64,000 nucleotides of DNA. Origin: a bacterium BMS3Abin14 (lineage in GTDB: Bacteria > BMS3Abin14). Shown here in pieces: positions 53,093 to 62,454 of the stretch. The notes beneath the pieces are model-generated. The model saw only the letters and a list, made by a program, of their open reading frames with translations. It was not told where the DNA came from and did no database searches. The stretch is from NCBI GenBank assembly GCA_002897695.1, contig BDTG01000039.1, positions 1 through 64,000 on the forward strand, written 5' to 3'. Made by a program: the position numbers and the translations under genes. The number at the start of each line of letters is the position of its first letter. Position 1 is the stretch's first letter.

Positions 53093-55001
53093 CTGAACTT
53101 TCCGGGGAATCCGTTTCGGGCTTCTCCAACTGCTCTGCGGATGAGTCTTCCCGGCGTGTCTCGGCCTTTGGTTCCTCTGGTTTCATGGTATGGTTTCTCT
53201 TGGGCGCGGGCAGCTCTTTCCCCTTGATAACCGCCTCTATCTCAACCCCGTCGAGAACCTCCCGCTCGAGCAGGATGTCGGCCAGTTTGTGCAGGATCTC
53301 TATATTTTCTTCCAGAAGTTTGGTGGCCCTGTCATGGGAGTTCTGGACCAGCTTTTTAACCTCATCGTCAATCTTGATTGCCGTATTCTCGCTGTAGTCG
53401 CGGTGCTGGCTGATCTCCCGGCCCAGAAATATCTGCTCTTCCTTCTTTCCGAAGGACAGCGGGCCCATCGCCTCACTCATCCCCCATTCGCATACCATCT
53501 TCCTGGCGAGTTCAGTCGCGCGTTCGATGTCGTTCCCGGCGCCGGTCGTCTGCTGCTTGAGTACCAGCTCCTCGGCAACGCGGCCGCCCATGAGGATGGC
53601 AATCCGGTCGACAAGGTAGTCCATGGGGTAGGTGTGCCGCTCATCTATGGGCAACTGTTGAGTGAGGCCCAGGGCTCTCCCTCTGGGAATAATGGTAACC
53701 TTGTGAATGGGATCGGTCCCTGGAATCATCTTGGCCACAAGCGTATGTCCCGCCTCATGATAGGCCGTTATCCTCTTTTCCTCATCGCTGATGATCATGC
53801 TCTTTCGCTCGACGCCCATGAGGACCTTGTCCTTGGCGTCCTCGAAATCTTCCATCATAACAGCCTGCCGGTCCCGGCGTGCAGCCAGGAGCGCGGCCTC
53901 ATTGACCAGATTGGCAAGGTCTGCTCCAGAAAACCCGGGTGTCCCACGCGCGACAACTTCAAGCGCCACATCATCATCAAGGGGAATATGCTTTACGTGA
54001 ACAAGCAGGATGCCCTCCCGGCCCTTGACGTCCGGATTTGGAACCACAATCTGCCTGTCAAATCTGCCGGGCCGCATGAGGGCTGGGTCCAGGACATCGG
54101 GGCGGTTGGTCGCCGCGATAAGGATGACCCCCTCGTTGGATTCGAACCCGTCCATCTCAACCAGGAGCTGGTTCAGAGTCTGTTCTCGCTCATCGTGCCC
54201 GCCTCCCAGACCGGCCCCCCGATGACGACCGACTGCGTCGATTTCATCAATAAATACGATGCAGGGCGCGCTTTTCTTCCCCTGTTCAAAGAGGTCTCTG
54301 ACCCTGGAAGCCCCGACCCCGACGAACATTTCCACAAAATCGGACCCGCTGATGGAAAAAAACGGGACGCTCGCCTCACCGGCAATTGCTTTGGCAAGCA
54401 GGGTCTTGCCCGTTCCGGGAGGCCCCATGAGCAGAACACCTTTGGGTATTTTCCCGCCAAGTCGCTGAAATCTCTGGGGATCCTTCAGAAAGTCGATAAT
54501 TTCTTCCAGTTCCTCCTTGGCCTCGTTAATCCCCGCAACGTCCTCGAATGTGACCTTGACCGAGGAGTCCGTCAGCAAACGTGCCTTCGATTTTCCAAAT
54601 GACAGGGCTTTGCTGCCCCCGGCCTGCATCTGTCTCATGAAGAAGATCCAGACCCCGATAAGCAAAAGCATGGGGAACCAGGAGACCAGGATGGTCACAT
54701 ACCAGGGACTTTGCTGGGACGGTCCTGCGTTAATTTTTACATCCTTGCCCCTCAGGAACGAGACGAGGTTGGGATCATCCGCAGCGTAGGATTTGAAGTG
54801 TTTCCCATCGTCGAGTGTGCCGGTGATTACTTTTCCCTTGAGCATAACATCCTGGACACTGCCATCCTCGACGCGGGAGAGAAAATCACTGTATCCCAAT
54901 TCGGTTATCTGCTGGGGCCGGACGGAAAAAAGGTTATATAGCAGGATCATTACCAGGGCGATAACGACCCACAATGATAGATGACGCAAGAAGTTATTCA
55001 A
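53055..55001 (-). CDS. ftsH: ATP-dependent membrane zinc metalloprotease FtsH
   Basis: The 648-residue protease has two N-terminal membrane helices (about 8-26 and 101-121), Walker A GPPGTGKT (193-200), AAA second region of homology, and the zinc site HEAGH near residue 418. The C-terminal tail is acidic and Ser/Glu-rich. It degrades membrane and soluble regulatory proteins. It ends inside the first bases of folP. Confidence 0.96.
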   Translation of the reverse strand: MNNFLRHLSLWVVIALVMILLYNLFSVRPQQITELGYSDFLSRVEDGSVQDVMLKGKVITGTLDDGKHFKSYAADDPNLVSFLRGKDVKINAGPSQQSPWYVTILVSWFPMLLLIGVWIFFMRQMQAGGSKALSFGKSKARLLTDSSVKVTFEDVAGINEAKEELEEIIDFLKDPQRFQRLGGKIPKGVLLMGPPGTGKTLLAKAIAGEASVPFFSISGSDFVEMFVGVGASRVRDLFEQGKKSAPCIVFIDEIDAVGRHRGAGLGGGHDEREQTLNQLLVEMDGFESNEGVILIAATNRPDVLDPALMRPGRFDRQIVVPNPDVKGREGILLVHVKHIPLDDDVALEVVARGTPGFSGADLANLVNEAALLAARRDRQAVMMEDFEDAKDKVLMGVERKSMIISDEEKRITAYHEAGHTLVAKMIPGTDPIHKVTIIPRGRALGLTQQLPIDERHTYPMDYLVDRIAILMGGRVAEELVLKQQTTGAGNDIERATELARKMVCEWGMSEAMGPLSFGKKEEQIFLGREISQHRDYSENTAIKIDDEVKKLVQNSHDRATKLLEENIEILHKLADILLEREVLDGVEIEAVIKGKELPAPKRNHTMKPEEPKAETRREDSSAEQLEKPETDSPESSDDTATENPSSDS

Positions 55002-55049
55002 GGGTGGTGACCTCCATTTTCTCCAGTTATATTAGACATTTACCATATT

Positions 55050-56477
55050 TCACTTAATGTAACAACCATAATCATTTCCCGGCGTGGTTCCATTGAGGCG
55101 AAGGAGATAGGCCTCCGATGGAATTCCTGCCTTCAGGGCGATCATCTGGGAGATTTCAACACCCCCGATCCAGATGATGGTCCCCTCCCTGTCAGTAACA
55201 ACCGGAAGGCCATCCCTGTCTGGCCGGGGAACCTTCCGGTCCATGAGAAAACGCTTAAGTGTCTTCGAATGCCGCATTCCCAACGGCTGAAAACGGTCCC
55301 CGGGTCTTCGTTTGCGGACAAAAAGGGGCTTTTTCAGGCCTTTTTTTGCAACCAGAGCCTCCAGACCGCGTGGAAAAACGCGTTTGCCGTCATAAAGCGC
55401 TTCAGAGGCAGTCAGAAACGCACCCAGTTCCGGGACATTAACCCTGCCCGGCACCTGCCACTCCCGCTCACGGAAGATCGCCGGAACACGGTCGCAGCCG
55501 GGGCCTTTCCCAAGGACCACCTTTTCACGGAGAACCTCGATCTCCAGGCGGTCGGACAGTTTGACCTTTCCCGCTCCCTTCTCCAGACACCCGACAAATT
55601 GCTGAACAACGGACCTTTTGGGATATCCGGGCATCACCGCCTGAACCATCCTGATGGCAGCTCTTTCCATCAAGCATCGAGGGATGCGGTCAATAACACC
55701 GCGGTCAACGGCAGTTGCCGACAGGTCGAATCCCTGTCCGGCCAGATGACCAAGGGCACGGGTTTCCCATCTTGCCAAGGCCCCTGCTGTTTTACCAAGC
55801 CGCACGAGCAATGGGGAGATATCCGTTTCAAATCGCCTGTTTAAGCCCGGGATAGTGATATGCCTCAACCTGTTTCTTGAAAAAATCATATCACGGTTGG
55901 ATCTGTCCTCCAGTGGAATCAACCCGGCCAGGGCACAGCATTCCTCGGTATCACGGCGAAAAACGCCCAGCAGTGGGCGAAGAACCTGCCCTTCCTTCTC
56001 ACTGATCCCCCCAAGGGACCGCCAATCCATCGCTCTGAGGGTACGGAAGAGTACGGTCTCGGCCTGGTCGTCAGCCTGGTGGCCGGTCAGTATCCAGCTC
56101 GCCCCAACCTTCAGGGCGGCTTCACGAAGGAAGCTGTACCGCATTTCCCTCAGGGCCGCTTCCAGGGACCGCAACCGATTCCTCGCCGCGCGGACATCAG
56201 CTTTTACAAGAACACCGGTGACAAGAGGCACGCTCATTTTCCTGCAGATTTCCCGGACGGCCAGGGCATCACGTGCAGAATCACCTTCCCGGACATTATG
56301 GTCAAGATGCGCGGCTGTCAGCACCCCGGAGCGGCCCGCCTGCAACAGGGAGAGCGCTTTTAAAAGAGCCAGGGAATCCGCCCCCCCTGATACGGCAACG
56401 AGAAGGCCCTGATCGGGATCAACACCCAATCGTCCGAGGGACTCTGACACCAGGTTCTGGAAGTCTTCCGCTTTCAT
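55050..56477 (-). CDS. tilS: tRNA(Ile)-lysidine synthase
   Basis: The 475-residue protein has the PP-loop motif SGGADS (30-35), THe AAHLDHNVRE and GHQADDQAET segments typical of TilS, and a C-terminal substrate-recognition domain (RPGDRFQPLG). It modifies C34 of tRNA-Ile2 with lysine. It is followed by ftsH, a common neighbour. Confidence 0.95.
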   Translation of the reverse strand: MKAEDFQNLVSESLGRLGVDPDQGLLVAVSGGADSLALLKALSLLQAGRSGVLTAAHLDHNVREGDSARDALAVREICRKMSVPLVTGVLVKADVRAARNRLRSLEAALREMRYSFLREAALKVGASWILTGHQADDQAETVLFRTLRAMDWRSLGGISEKEGQVLRPLLGVFRRDTEECCALAGLIPLEDRSNRDMIFSRNRLRHITIPGLNRRFETDISPLLVRLGKTAGALARWETRALGHLAGQGFDLSATAVDRGVIDRIPRCLMERAAIRMVQAVMPGYPKRSVVQQFVGCLEKGAGKVKLSDRLEIEVLREKVVLGKGPGCDRVPAIFREREWQVPGRVNVPELGAFLTASEALYDGKRVFPRGLEALVAKKGLKKPLFVRKRRPGDRFQPLGMRHSKTLKRFLMDRKVPRPDRDGLPVVTDREGTIIWIGGVEISQMIALKAGIPSEAYLLRLNGTTPGNDYGCYIK

Positions 56478-56543
56478 GTTTTATTGCACATCCCCGCCCG
56501 CATCCCGGTTGGCTGGCTGTTTTACCGGCTCATCGGCGCCTAT

Positions 56544-56573
56544 AAAAAACCCGGAGCCACGGGGCTCCGGGTT
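56544..56573 (-). terminator. Intrinsic terminator
   Basis: AACCCGGAGCC / GGCTCCGGGTT: 11-bp stem with a 4-base loop, followed on the minus strand by TTTTTTATA. It ends the ferritin-like transcript ahead of tilS. The rest of the space 56478-56776 is a repeat copy (56633-56787). Confidence 0.85.
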
Positions 56574-56632
56574 CATTCCATGAGAGGAGATCATACTTGG
56601 AAATACTGCCAAAGCCTATCTATTTTTATGGA

Positions 56633-56787
56633 ATCGTAAAAAGGCCATTCGTGGCTTTTTACTCAGCGGAAGGCGGAAAGTGTCATTTTCGCTTTCCTTA
56701 CAAATCAATGACTTGCTTTGCAAATCTTTGATTTGGGCGCCCTTCCCGGGCGCATTGATGATTTATTACGAAGTCATCAATTTTCAA
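56633..56787. repeat. Full copy of the TCGTAAAAAGTCC repeat
   Basis: TCGTAAAAAGGCCATTCGTGG, CTTTTTACTCAGCGGAAGGCG, TGTCATTTTCGCTTTCCTT, CAAATCAATGACTTG, GGGCGCCC and CATTGATGATTTATTACGA follow in the same order as at 34443-34596. Its right arm ends in the stop codon of the ferritin-like gene. Confidence 0.85.
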
Positions 56788-57250
56788 TCTCCTGATTCTC
56801 CCAGCCCGGTCTGCTTTTTATCAGATCGAGTTCATTTGAAAGTATCTCGTAGTGTCCTCGCTCCATATCGGCGAGGTACTCGAGAAAGCCACGTGCCCTG
56901 GCATCGTCTGCCTTACCGGCCATCTCATCGTACACCTTTGCGGCATTTTTTTCGTTTTCCATCGCCAACAGGAGGATATTCTCCATGGACATCCTGGCCA
57001 CATCCGGATCGACTCCTTCGCGGTTTTCGGACTTCGCCTCGCCTGGTTCCATGCCCGTCTGGGCCCAGTAAAGCCGGCTCAGGGTGTTCCGGTGTTCCAT
57101 TTCGTCATCGGCCAGGCCCAGAAGCCTCCTTCGGACAAGCGGGTTTCTTACCTTTTGCGCCGCGGCCAGGTAGAAATCTCTTCCTTCCATCTCGGCTTTA
57201 ATGGCGTTCAGGATTGTCTCTCCGGTTTTTACGTTTACAGCCATCGGCAT
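56777..57250 (-). CDS. Ferritin-like diiron protein (rubrerythrin-related)
   Basis: The 157-residue protein is a four-helix bundle with diiron-type E...ExxH sites: EMEGRDFYLAAAQ, DDEMEHR, ENEKNAAKVYDEMA and DMERGHYEIL. No rubredoxin CxxC is present, so it is a truncated rubrerythrin-like or ferritin-like protein used against oxidative stress. The stop codon lies within the arm of the repeat at 56633-56787, so the last residues (EIEN) may come from the repeat. ATG 57250 follows a GGGGG site. Confidence 0.85.
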   Translation of the reverse strand: MPMAVNVKTGETILNAIKAEMEGRDFYLAAAQKVRNPLVRRRLLGLADDEMEHRNTLSRLYWAQTGMEPGEAKSENREGVDPDVARMSMENILLLAMENEKNAAKVYDEMAGKADDARARGFLEYLADMERGHYEILSNELDLIKSRPGWENQEIEN

Positions 57251-57344
57251 CGCCCCCTTGGATTTTTTATGAACCTAGCATTTTCCGGTGATCCATTCCA
57301 GATAAAGATGATGACCTGCTGCAAAATTCGTCCAGCTTGAAGCC

Positions 57345-58250
57345 CTAAATGATTTCATCCAGGGAGATGTTGAGCCTCATGGTGATTTTTTTCAGCTTTC
57401 TGATCGCAGTTGCTTCGATCTGACGGATCCTTTCCCTCGTGACGCCATAGCTCAATCCTATAGCCTCAAGGGTCTTCGGTTCCCCGTCGTCAAGGCCGAA
57501 CCGCATGATAATGATCTCTTTTTCGTTCTCGTGGAGCTCGTCCAGCCATCCATAAATTAATGAAACCCTCTTTTCATTCTCGACCATTGCCGAGGGCGAC
57601 ACGGCTTTTTTATCCTCGATAAGGTCAATCAGCTCCTGTTTCTCGTCAGCGCCGACAGGGGCGTCAATGGAGGAGGTTCGCCTGACTAACTGAAGGATGT
57701 TATGAACCTTGGAAATGGGCATATCAAGATGTTCGGATATGTCCTGCGGGAGAGGATCCCTGCCTAAATCCCGCATGAGCTGGCGTTCCGCCTTCAGGAC
57801 CTTGTTTATGGTCTCAGATACGTGCACGGGCAGTCTTATAATCCGTGCCTGATTGACGATCGCCCTCTCAACCGCCTGACGAATCCACCAGGTGGCATAG
57901 GTGCTGAACCTGAATCCCCTCCTGTAGTCAAATTTTTCGACAGCCCGGATAAGGCCCAGATTACCCTCGTCAATGAGGTCCAGAAGCGGCAGCCCCCGGT
58001 GGATATACCTTTTGGCGATGTTGACCACCAGACGAAGGTTGCATTCGATCATCTCACGTCTGGCGTCGTCGTCGGATTCGGAAACGCGCCTGGCAAGTTC
58101 CAGTTCCTCTTCAGGGCGAAGCAGTCTTGTCCTCCGTATCTCCTGGAGGTATAGCTTTATGGGGTCCTTCGATGCGGATGATGATGTTCCTGGAGGTTTG
58201 AAATTTTTTTCAGGATCCCCGGAAAATGATTCGTCCTTTTTTTTGGCCAT
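57345..58250 (-). CDS. rpoS: RpoS-like sigma-70 family factor
   Basis: The 301-residue sigma factor has region 1.2 ([16 protein letters not shown]), 2.1-2.4 ([26 protein letters not shown] and [11 protein letters not shown]), region 3 and 4.2 ([21 protein letters not shown]). No long region 1.1 is present, unlike RpoD. With nlpD, pcm and surE upstream, the order galE-surE-pcm-yqaA-nlpD-rpoS argues for the general-stress RpoS rather than RpoD. It would control stationary-phase or stress genes. Confidence 0.85.
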   Translation of the reverse strand: MAKKKDESFSGDPEKNFKPPGTSSSASKDPIKLYLQEIRRTRLLRPEEELELARRVSESDDDARREMIECNLRLVVNIAKRYIHRGLPLLDLIDEGNLGLIRAVEKFDYRRGFRFSTYATWWIRQAVERAIVNQARIIRLPVHVSETINKVLKAERQLMRDLGRDPLPQDISEHLDMPISKVHNILQLVRRTSSIDAPVGADEKQELIDLIEDKKAVSPSAMVENEKRVSLIYGWLDELHENEKEIIIMRFGLDDGEPKTLEAIGLSYGVTRERIRQIEATAIRKLKKITMRLNISLDEII

Positions 58251-58266
58251 ATCCCCCGAAAATTAT

Positions 58267-58298
58267 AGTTTGAGAGTTTGAGAGTTTGAGAGTTTGAG
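58267..58298. repeat. Four tandem AGTTTGAG units
   Basis: AGTTTGAG is repeated four times without change (58267-58298), 16 bases upstream of the rpoS start and in its 5' untranslated region. A C/T-rich stretch of CTCCC and GCGTCTTCGCGTCC words (58320-58400) follows upstream. Confidence 0.8.
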
Positions 58299-58404
58299 GT
58301 TAAGAGCAAATAACTCCCCTGCTCCCAAGCCCGCTCTCTCCCGCGTCTTCGCGTCCCCGTGTCTGTCCCTTCACCCTCCTCCCCATGCTCCCATGCGCCG
58401 ATCT

Positions 58405-59109
58405 TCAGGTCCTCGGAAGGTACGCCATGGGATTTTCTGGAACCCCGCGCACACGCACCTCGAAGTGGAGATGAGGTCCCGTTGCCCATCCTGTTTTTCC
58501 GACTCTGGAAATGATCTGCCCCTTCTTGACACGGTCGCCCATCCTCACGAGGATGACCGAGTTGTGGGCATAAACAGTCGATACCTCATCGGCATGCTTG
58601 AGGACAACCACATTTCCGTATCCTCTCATGCCATGGCCGCTGTAAACCACTTTTCCATCGGCCGCCGCCCTGACGGGTGTCCCGACGGGAGCGGGGAGAT
58701 CTATACCCTGGTGTTTTTTCCCATTCCTGAGCCCGAACCCGGAGGAGATAGTAGCTGTGAGAGGCCAGGCAATCCGGACGACCCCGGGAGAAGGCGGTTT
58801 TAAAAGGCCGGGGTGATAGGGCTCGACATGCAGAACCCTCCTGGCGCCGGGGATGAAGAGCCTGCGGCCAACCGGAATGGCCGTTACATCCTCAATACCG
58901 TTAACCCATTGAAGGGTTTCCAGTTCCACCCCGTAGGCCTTCGCGATACGCCACAGGGTCTGGCCCTTCTCCACGGTATGGTAAACGCCTCCGAAGTCCG
59001 CGGAGTATTGCGGAGCGCCCCTTTCGCTGCGCACCCCCCCGTACTGGGCACAAGCGACCGTAAGCATAATAACAGGAATCAGGAACCACAGTCGAATATT
59101 AAATTTCAC
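58405..59109 (-). CDS. nlpD: LysM-M23 peptidoglycan-binding lipoprotein (NlpD-like)
   Basis: The 234-residue lipoprotein (LTVAC lipobox) has a LysM domain (YHTVEKGQTLWRIAKAYGVE) and an M23/LytM domain with HQGIDLP and GPHLHFE. NlpD-type proteins activate amidases or cut peptidoglycan directly; here the zinc ligands HxxxD and HxH are present, so it may be an active endopeptidase. GTG at 59109 is the start (GGAAGGA 5 bases upstream). It precedes rpoS, as in enterobacteria. Confidence 0.88.
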   Translation of the reverse strand: MKFNIRLWFLIPVIMLTVACAQYGGVRSERGAPQYSADFGGVYHTVEKGQTLWRIAKAYGVELETLQWVNGIEDVTAIPVGRRLFIPGARRVLHVEPYHPGLLKPPSPGVVRIAWPLTATISSGFGLRNGKKHQGIDLPAPVGTPVRAAADGKVVYSGHGMRGYGNVVVLKHADEVSTVYAHNSVILVRMGDRVKKGQIISRVGKTGWATGPHLHFEVRVRGVPENPMAYLPRT

Positions 59110-59141
59110 AAGGTCCTTCCGACAGGGCCGCAAAAAGCTAA

Positions 59142-59735
59142 TCAATTATCCGTCTGGCTACTGTTTCGCTTCACCAGTGGTTTCAGGATAAGAAAACCGC
59201 CCAGAAGGAGCGCCACGAATACCAGCGTGAACCAGTTGAAATACCGCTCGATGAGGACTTTCATCTCCTCACCCCAAAGGAAAATGGATCCCGCCACCAG
59301 GAAAAACCTGGCGCTTCGGCTGATGGCCGAGACCGCGGCAAACGGGATAAACGGGATGGCAAAGGTTCCAGCCGACAGGGTGAACACCTTGTAGGGAATG
59401 GGGGTGAAGCCGGCAATACCGATAGCCCACACTTCATACTTCTCGTAGGCGTCCTTCACCATGTTGATTTTCGCCTCGGAAAAAAACCGGTGGAGCAGCG
59501 GCCGTCCTCCCACCCAGCCCAGGAAGTACCCGAACATGCCTCCGATAAGGGAACCGGCGGAGCAGACGAGGGCAAAAACAAAAGCTTCCCTGGGGCGAAT
59601 GAGTGCCATGGCGATGAGAAGGACGTCGGGCGGAATGGGAAAGAATGAGGATTCTGCGAAAGCCAGTCCGAAGAGGGCAATGACGCTCGATGGGTTATGG
59701 GACCAGGCAATGACCCACTGGACTAGTCCGCTCAT
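59142..59735 (-). CDS. YqaA/DedA-family membrane protein
   Basis: The 197-residue protein has five hydrophobic segments with the DedA-like FAESSFFPIPPDVLLIAMAL and GFTPIPYKVFTLSAGTF. YqaA proteins are inner-membrane DedA relatives with a role in membrane homeostasis. It overlaps pcm by four bases. It is between pcm and nlpD. Confidence 0.86.
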   Translation of the reverse strand: MSGLVQWVIAWSHNPSSVIALFGLAFAESSFFPIPPDVLLIAMALIRPREAFVFALVCSAGSLIGGMFGYFLGWVGGRPLLHRFFSEAKINMVKDAYEKYEVWAIGIAGFTPIPYKVFTLSAGTFAIPFIPFAAVSAISRSARFFLVAGSIFLWGEEMKVLIERYFNWFTLVFVALLLGGFLILKPLVKRNSSQTDN

Positions 59736-60400
59736 CGGCCGTTTGTCTCCCAGCCGTGTTTTCCGACGAGTCTGACAAAAACGCAGCCTCCCATCTTTCT
59801 CTGACTTACGGAACCATCCTGCTTCCGGGTCACCTGGACAAGTTCCTGACTGAGGCTGCTTCCCACAGGCACCACCAGGATTCCGCCCTCGGCGAGCTGT
59901 TCCACCAGGGGCTCCGGGATGGACGGGGCCCCGGCCGTCACCATGATGCGATCAAAGGGCGCGTATTCCGGCCACCCCAGGGAACCGTCGGAGAGACGAA
60001 CGAGAATGTTTTTATAGCCCAGGGAATCAAGGGTCTTCCGGGCCTGCCCGGCAAGGGATGGTATCCTCTCAACCGAATAGACCTTGCAGGAGAGCTCCGC
60101 GAGAACAGCAGTCTGGTACCCGGACCCGGTCCCTACCTCGAGGACAGACTCCTCCCCGGTGAGGTTCAGCGCTTCCGTCATGAGCGCAACCATGAAAGGT
60201 TGGGATATGGTCTGCCCATCGCCTATGGGGAGCGGATAGTCTTCATACGCGCTCCCACGTTGGGTCTCCTGGACAAAAAGGTGCCTGGGTACCTTCCTCA
60301 TGGCTTCCAGCACTCGGGGGTCCTTTATCCCCCTGGGCACGAGCTGGCTATCCACCATCTTTTTTCTGGCCCAGTCGAGCCTTCCGGCCTTGCGGTTCAA
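59732..60400 (-). CDS. pcm: Protein-L-isoaspartate O-methyltransferase
   Basis: The 222-residue methyltransferase has the SAM motif VLEVGTGSGYQTAVLAEL, the PCMT start RKKMVDSQLVPRGIKDPRVLEAM and YEDYPLPIGDGQTISQPFMV. It repairs isoaspartyl residues. TTG at 60400 overlaps the surE stop and has GGAAGGA upstream. It is the usual partner of surE. Confidence 0.94.
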   Translation of the reverse strand: MNRKAGRLDWARKKMVDSQLVPRGIKDPRVLEAMRKVPRHLFVQETQRGSAYEDYPLPIGDGQTISQPFMVALMTEALNLTGEESVLEVGTGSGYQTAVLAELSCKVYSVERIPSLAGQARKTLDSLGYKNILVRLSDGSLGWPEYAPFDRIMVTAGAPSIPEPLVEQLAEGGILVVPVGSSLSQELVQVTRKQDGSVSQRKMGGCVFVRLVGKHGWETNGR

Positions 60401-61164
60401 GTGTTGTCCTTCCTTTCCCGAACGCCGTTCCAGGAACGGACGGCGTCCAGCGCGTCATGGTCGGTTAAATCGGAATGCAGGGGTGTCACGCTGATGTATC
60501 CCCGCCCGACTGCCCCCACATCTGTTTCTTCGTCCTCCTCCACGCTGACCTGGTCTCCGCCTATCCAGAAGTAGGGCCTTTCCCTCGGGTCTTTCTTCTC
60601 GATAACGCTCTCGAGAAATTGGCGGCATCCCTGGCGCGTGACGATGAACTTCTCCAGGTCCTGCCGCGGGTTGTCGGGAACGTTGACATTCAGTATGGTG
60701 CCCTCGGGGAGGCCGTTGCGTTCAACCCAGCGCCCCACCTTCAGGGCGAAGAGCCCCGCCGGTCCGTAATCCAGGCTCCCGGCCTCAACGAGGGACATGG
60801 CGAAGGAGGGTACACCCATCATGTTTCCCTCCATGGCGGCCCATACCGTTCCCGAATAGGTTATGTTGTGGCCGAGATTCCCCCCCCTGTTGATACCCGA
60901 CACGATGAGGTCGGGCTTTTTGCCTTTCAGAATCACGTGCACGCCCAGATGGATACAGTCCGTTGGGGTACCGTCAATGGCGTAACAATCCTCCCTTACC
61001 CTTTCAATCCTCAGTGGATGATGCAGGGTCAGGGAGTGGCTCACAGCACTGCGTTCCCTGTCGGGGGCGGCGACCACCACCCTGCCAAGCCCCTTCATCG
61101 CCCTGGCGAGGGCCTGGATTCCGGGAGCGTTGACGCCATCGTCGTTGGTTACGAGAATGATCAC
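60397..61164 (-). CDS. surE: 5'/3'-nucleotidase SurE
   Basis: The 255-residue phosphatase begins VTNDDGVNAPGIQALA, followed by ERSAVSHSLTL and VSGINRGGNLGHNITYSGTV. It removes phosphate from nucleotides in stress. ATG at 61164 overlaps the galE stop as ATGA, and its own stop overlaps pcm. Confidence 0.95.
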   Translation of the reverse strand: MIILVTNDDGVNAPGIQALARAMKGLGRVVVAAPDRERSAVSHSLTLHHPLRIERVREDCYAIDGTPTDCIHLGVHVILKGKKPDLIVSGINRGGNLGHNITYSGTVWAAMEGNMMGVPSFAMSLVEAGSLDYGPAGLFALKVGRWVERNGLPEGTILNVNVPDNPRQDLEKFIVTRQGCRQFLESVIEKKDPRERPYFWIGGDQVSVEEDEETDVGAVGRGYISVTPLHSDLTDHDALDAVRSWNGVRERKDNT

Positions 61165-62159
61165 CGTTTTGCCTCTTTCCGCCCTGAATGGAACTGCCAG
61201 GCTGTTCCTATGATTTCATTCAGACCGGAATGCCTTGGCTCCCAACCCAGCTCGGCCTTTGCCCTTGAGGAATCGGCGACGAGGACCGCCGGATCCCCCT
61301 CCCTCCTGCCTCCCATGACAATGGGTACCCTTTTCTCCGTCACCCGTTCGGCCTCCCGGATCACCTCCATAACCGAGAACCCCTCTCCGATTCCCAGGTT
61401 AAAGGCCCTGGCTGTTTCGCCGGCGTCGATCCTTTCCAATGCCAGGACGTGCGCCCGCGCCAGATCAGTGACGTGGATGTAGTCCCGAAGGCAGGTACCG
61501 TCCGGAGTTTGATAGTCGTTGCCGAAGACTGTAATGTCGGGCCTGCTCCCCATAGCCGCCTGGAGAACGAGGGGTATCAGGTGGGTTTCCGGGTCATGCA
61601 GCTCCCCCGACTCCCCCTCCGGATCCGCCCCGGCGGCATTGAAATACCGCAGGGAGACGGACCTCATCCCGTGGGCGGCGGCGAAATCGCTCAGGATGCC
61701 CTCCACGATGCGTTTGGATTCGCCGTAGGGGTTGATGGGGGCTGGAGGGTAATCATCGGGGATGGGCGAAATTCGGGGAATACCGTACACCGCGGCGCTG
61801 GACGAAAAGATGAAGCTCATCACGCCGGATTCCAGAAGCGATCCCAGCAGGGCGATAGACCCCGAAACGTTGTTTCGGTAGTATTTGAGCGGATCCAGGA
61901 CCGATTCCCCCACCTGTATGTATCCTGCAAAGTGGATGCAGGCCGATGGGCGGTATTTTTTCAGAACATCCTTTACCCTCTTCCCGTCACCTACATCCCC
62001 CACCTCCAGGGGACCCCACTTCACCAGGTCCGCATGACCGGTGGAGAGGTTGTCCAAAGAGACTGGAGTGTATCCGGCCGTGGCCAGGGCCTTGCAGGTG
62101 TGACTGCCGATGTATCCCGCGCCGCCGGTGACCAGGACTGTTTTTTCGCTGGTATCCAC
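61161..62159 (-). CDS. galE: UDP-glucose 4-epimerase
   Basis: The 332-residue SDR enzyme has GGAGYIGSH, a FAGYIQVGESV segment, and YGESK (YxxxK) active site, typical of GalE. GTG at 62159 gives the usual short N-terminus. The frame extends to a TTG at 62195, so the start is uncertain. First gene in the surE-rpoS cluster. Confidence 0.92.
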   Translation of the reverse strand: MDTSEKTVLVTGGAGYIGSHTCKALATAGYTPVSLDNLSTGHADLVKWGPLEVGDVGDGKRVKDVLKKYRPSACIHFAGYIQVGESVLDPLKYYRNNVSGSIALLGSLLESGVMSFIFSSSAAVYGIPRISPIPDDYPPAPINPYGESKRIVEGILSDFAAAHGMRSVSLRYFNAAGADPEGESGELHDPETHLIPLVLQAAMGSRPDITVFGNDYQTPDGTCLRDYIHVTDLARAHVLALERIDAGETARAFNLGIGEGFSVMEVIREAERVTEKRVPIVMGGRREGDPAVLVADSSRAKAELGWEPRHSGLNEIIGTAWQFHSGRKEAKR

Positions 62160-62189
62160 GGGGCACAACTTACATGGTCCGGAGGAATG

Positions 62190-62430
62190 AGACAAGGTTC
62201 AGGTTTCAGGAATCTGAAACCCGGGGCCAACGTCTAAAGTCCAACGTCCAACGTGGAAAAGCAGTCAAAGGGGCCGTATGGGAGTGAGGGAGTAAGGGAA
62301 GAGCTGACGCGGAGACACGGGAAATAAAACGAAGCCATTGCGAGCGACTGATCCAGGAGCGCGGCAATCCCGTGAATATTGGCGGGATCGCTTCGCACAT
62401 GTTCTGCTCGCGATGACAACCCTTTGGACC
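62190..62430. repeat. Dispersed repeat words and TGTCATCGCGAG-type element
   Basis: GGTTTCAG-GAAT-CTGAAACC (near 62199-62220) is a perfect palindrome. GTCCAACGTCCAACGTGG words follow at 62236-62256. From 62333 to 62421 lie CATTGCGAGCG, GCGGCAATCCCG, GGGATCGCTTCGC and CTCGCGATGACAA, the blocks of the element at 34650. No gene is seen. Confidence 0.7.
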
Positions 62431-62454
62431 CTGGACTTTGGACATTTTTTAAAA

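Noticed and set aside
54259-54468. Plus-strand frames in the ftsH region
   Set aside because: They are antisense shadows of a strongly conserved gene.
57345-58250. Principal sigma factor RpoD
   Set aside because: It is only 301 residues, lacks the long region 1.1 and non-conserved insert, and lies in the nlpD-rpoS context.
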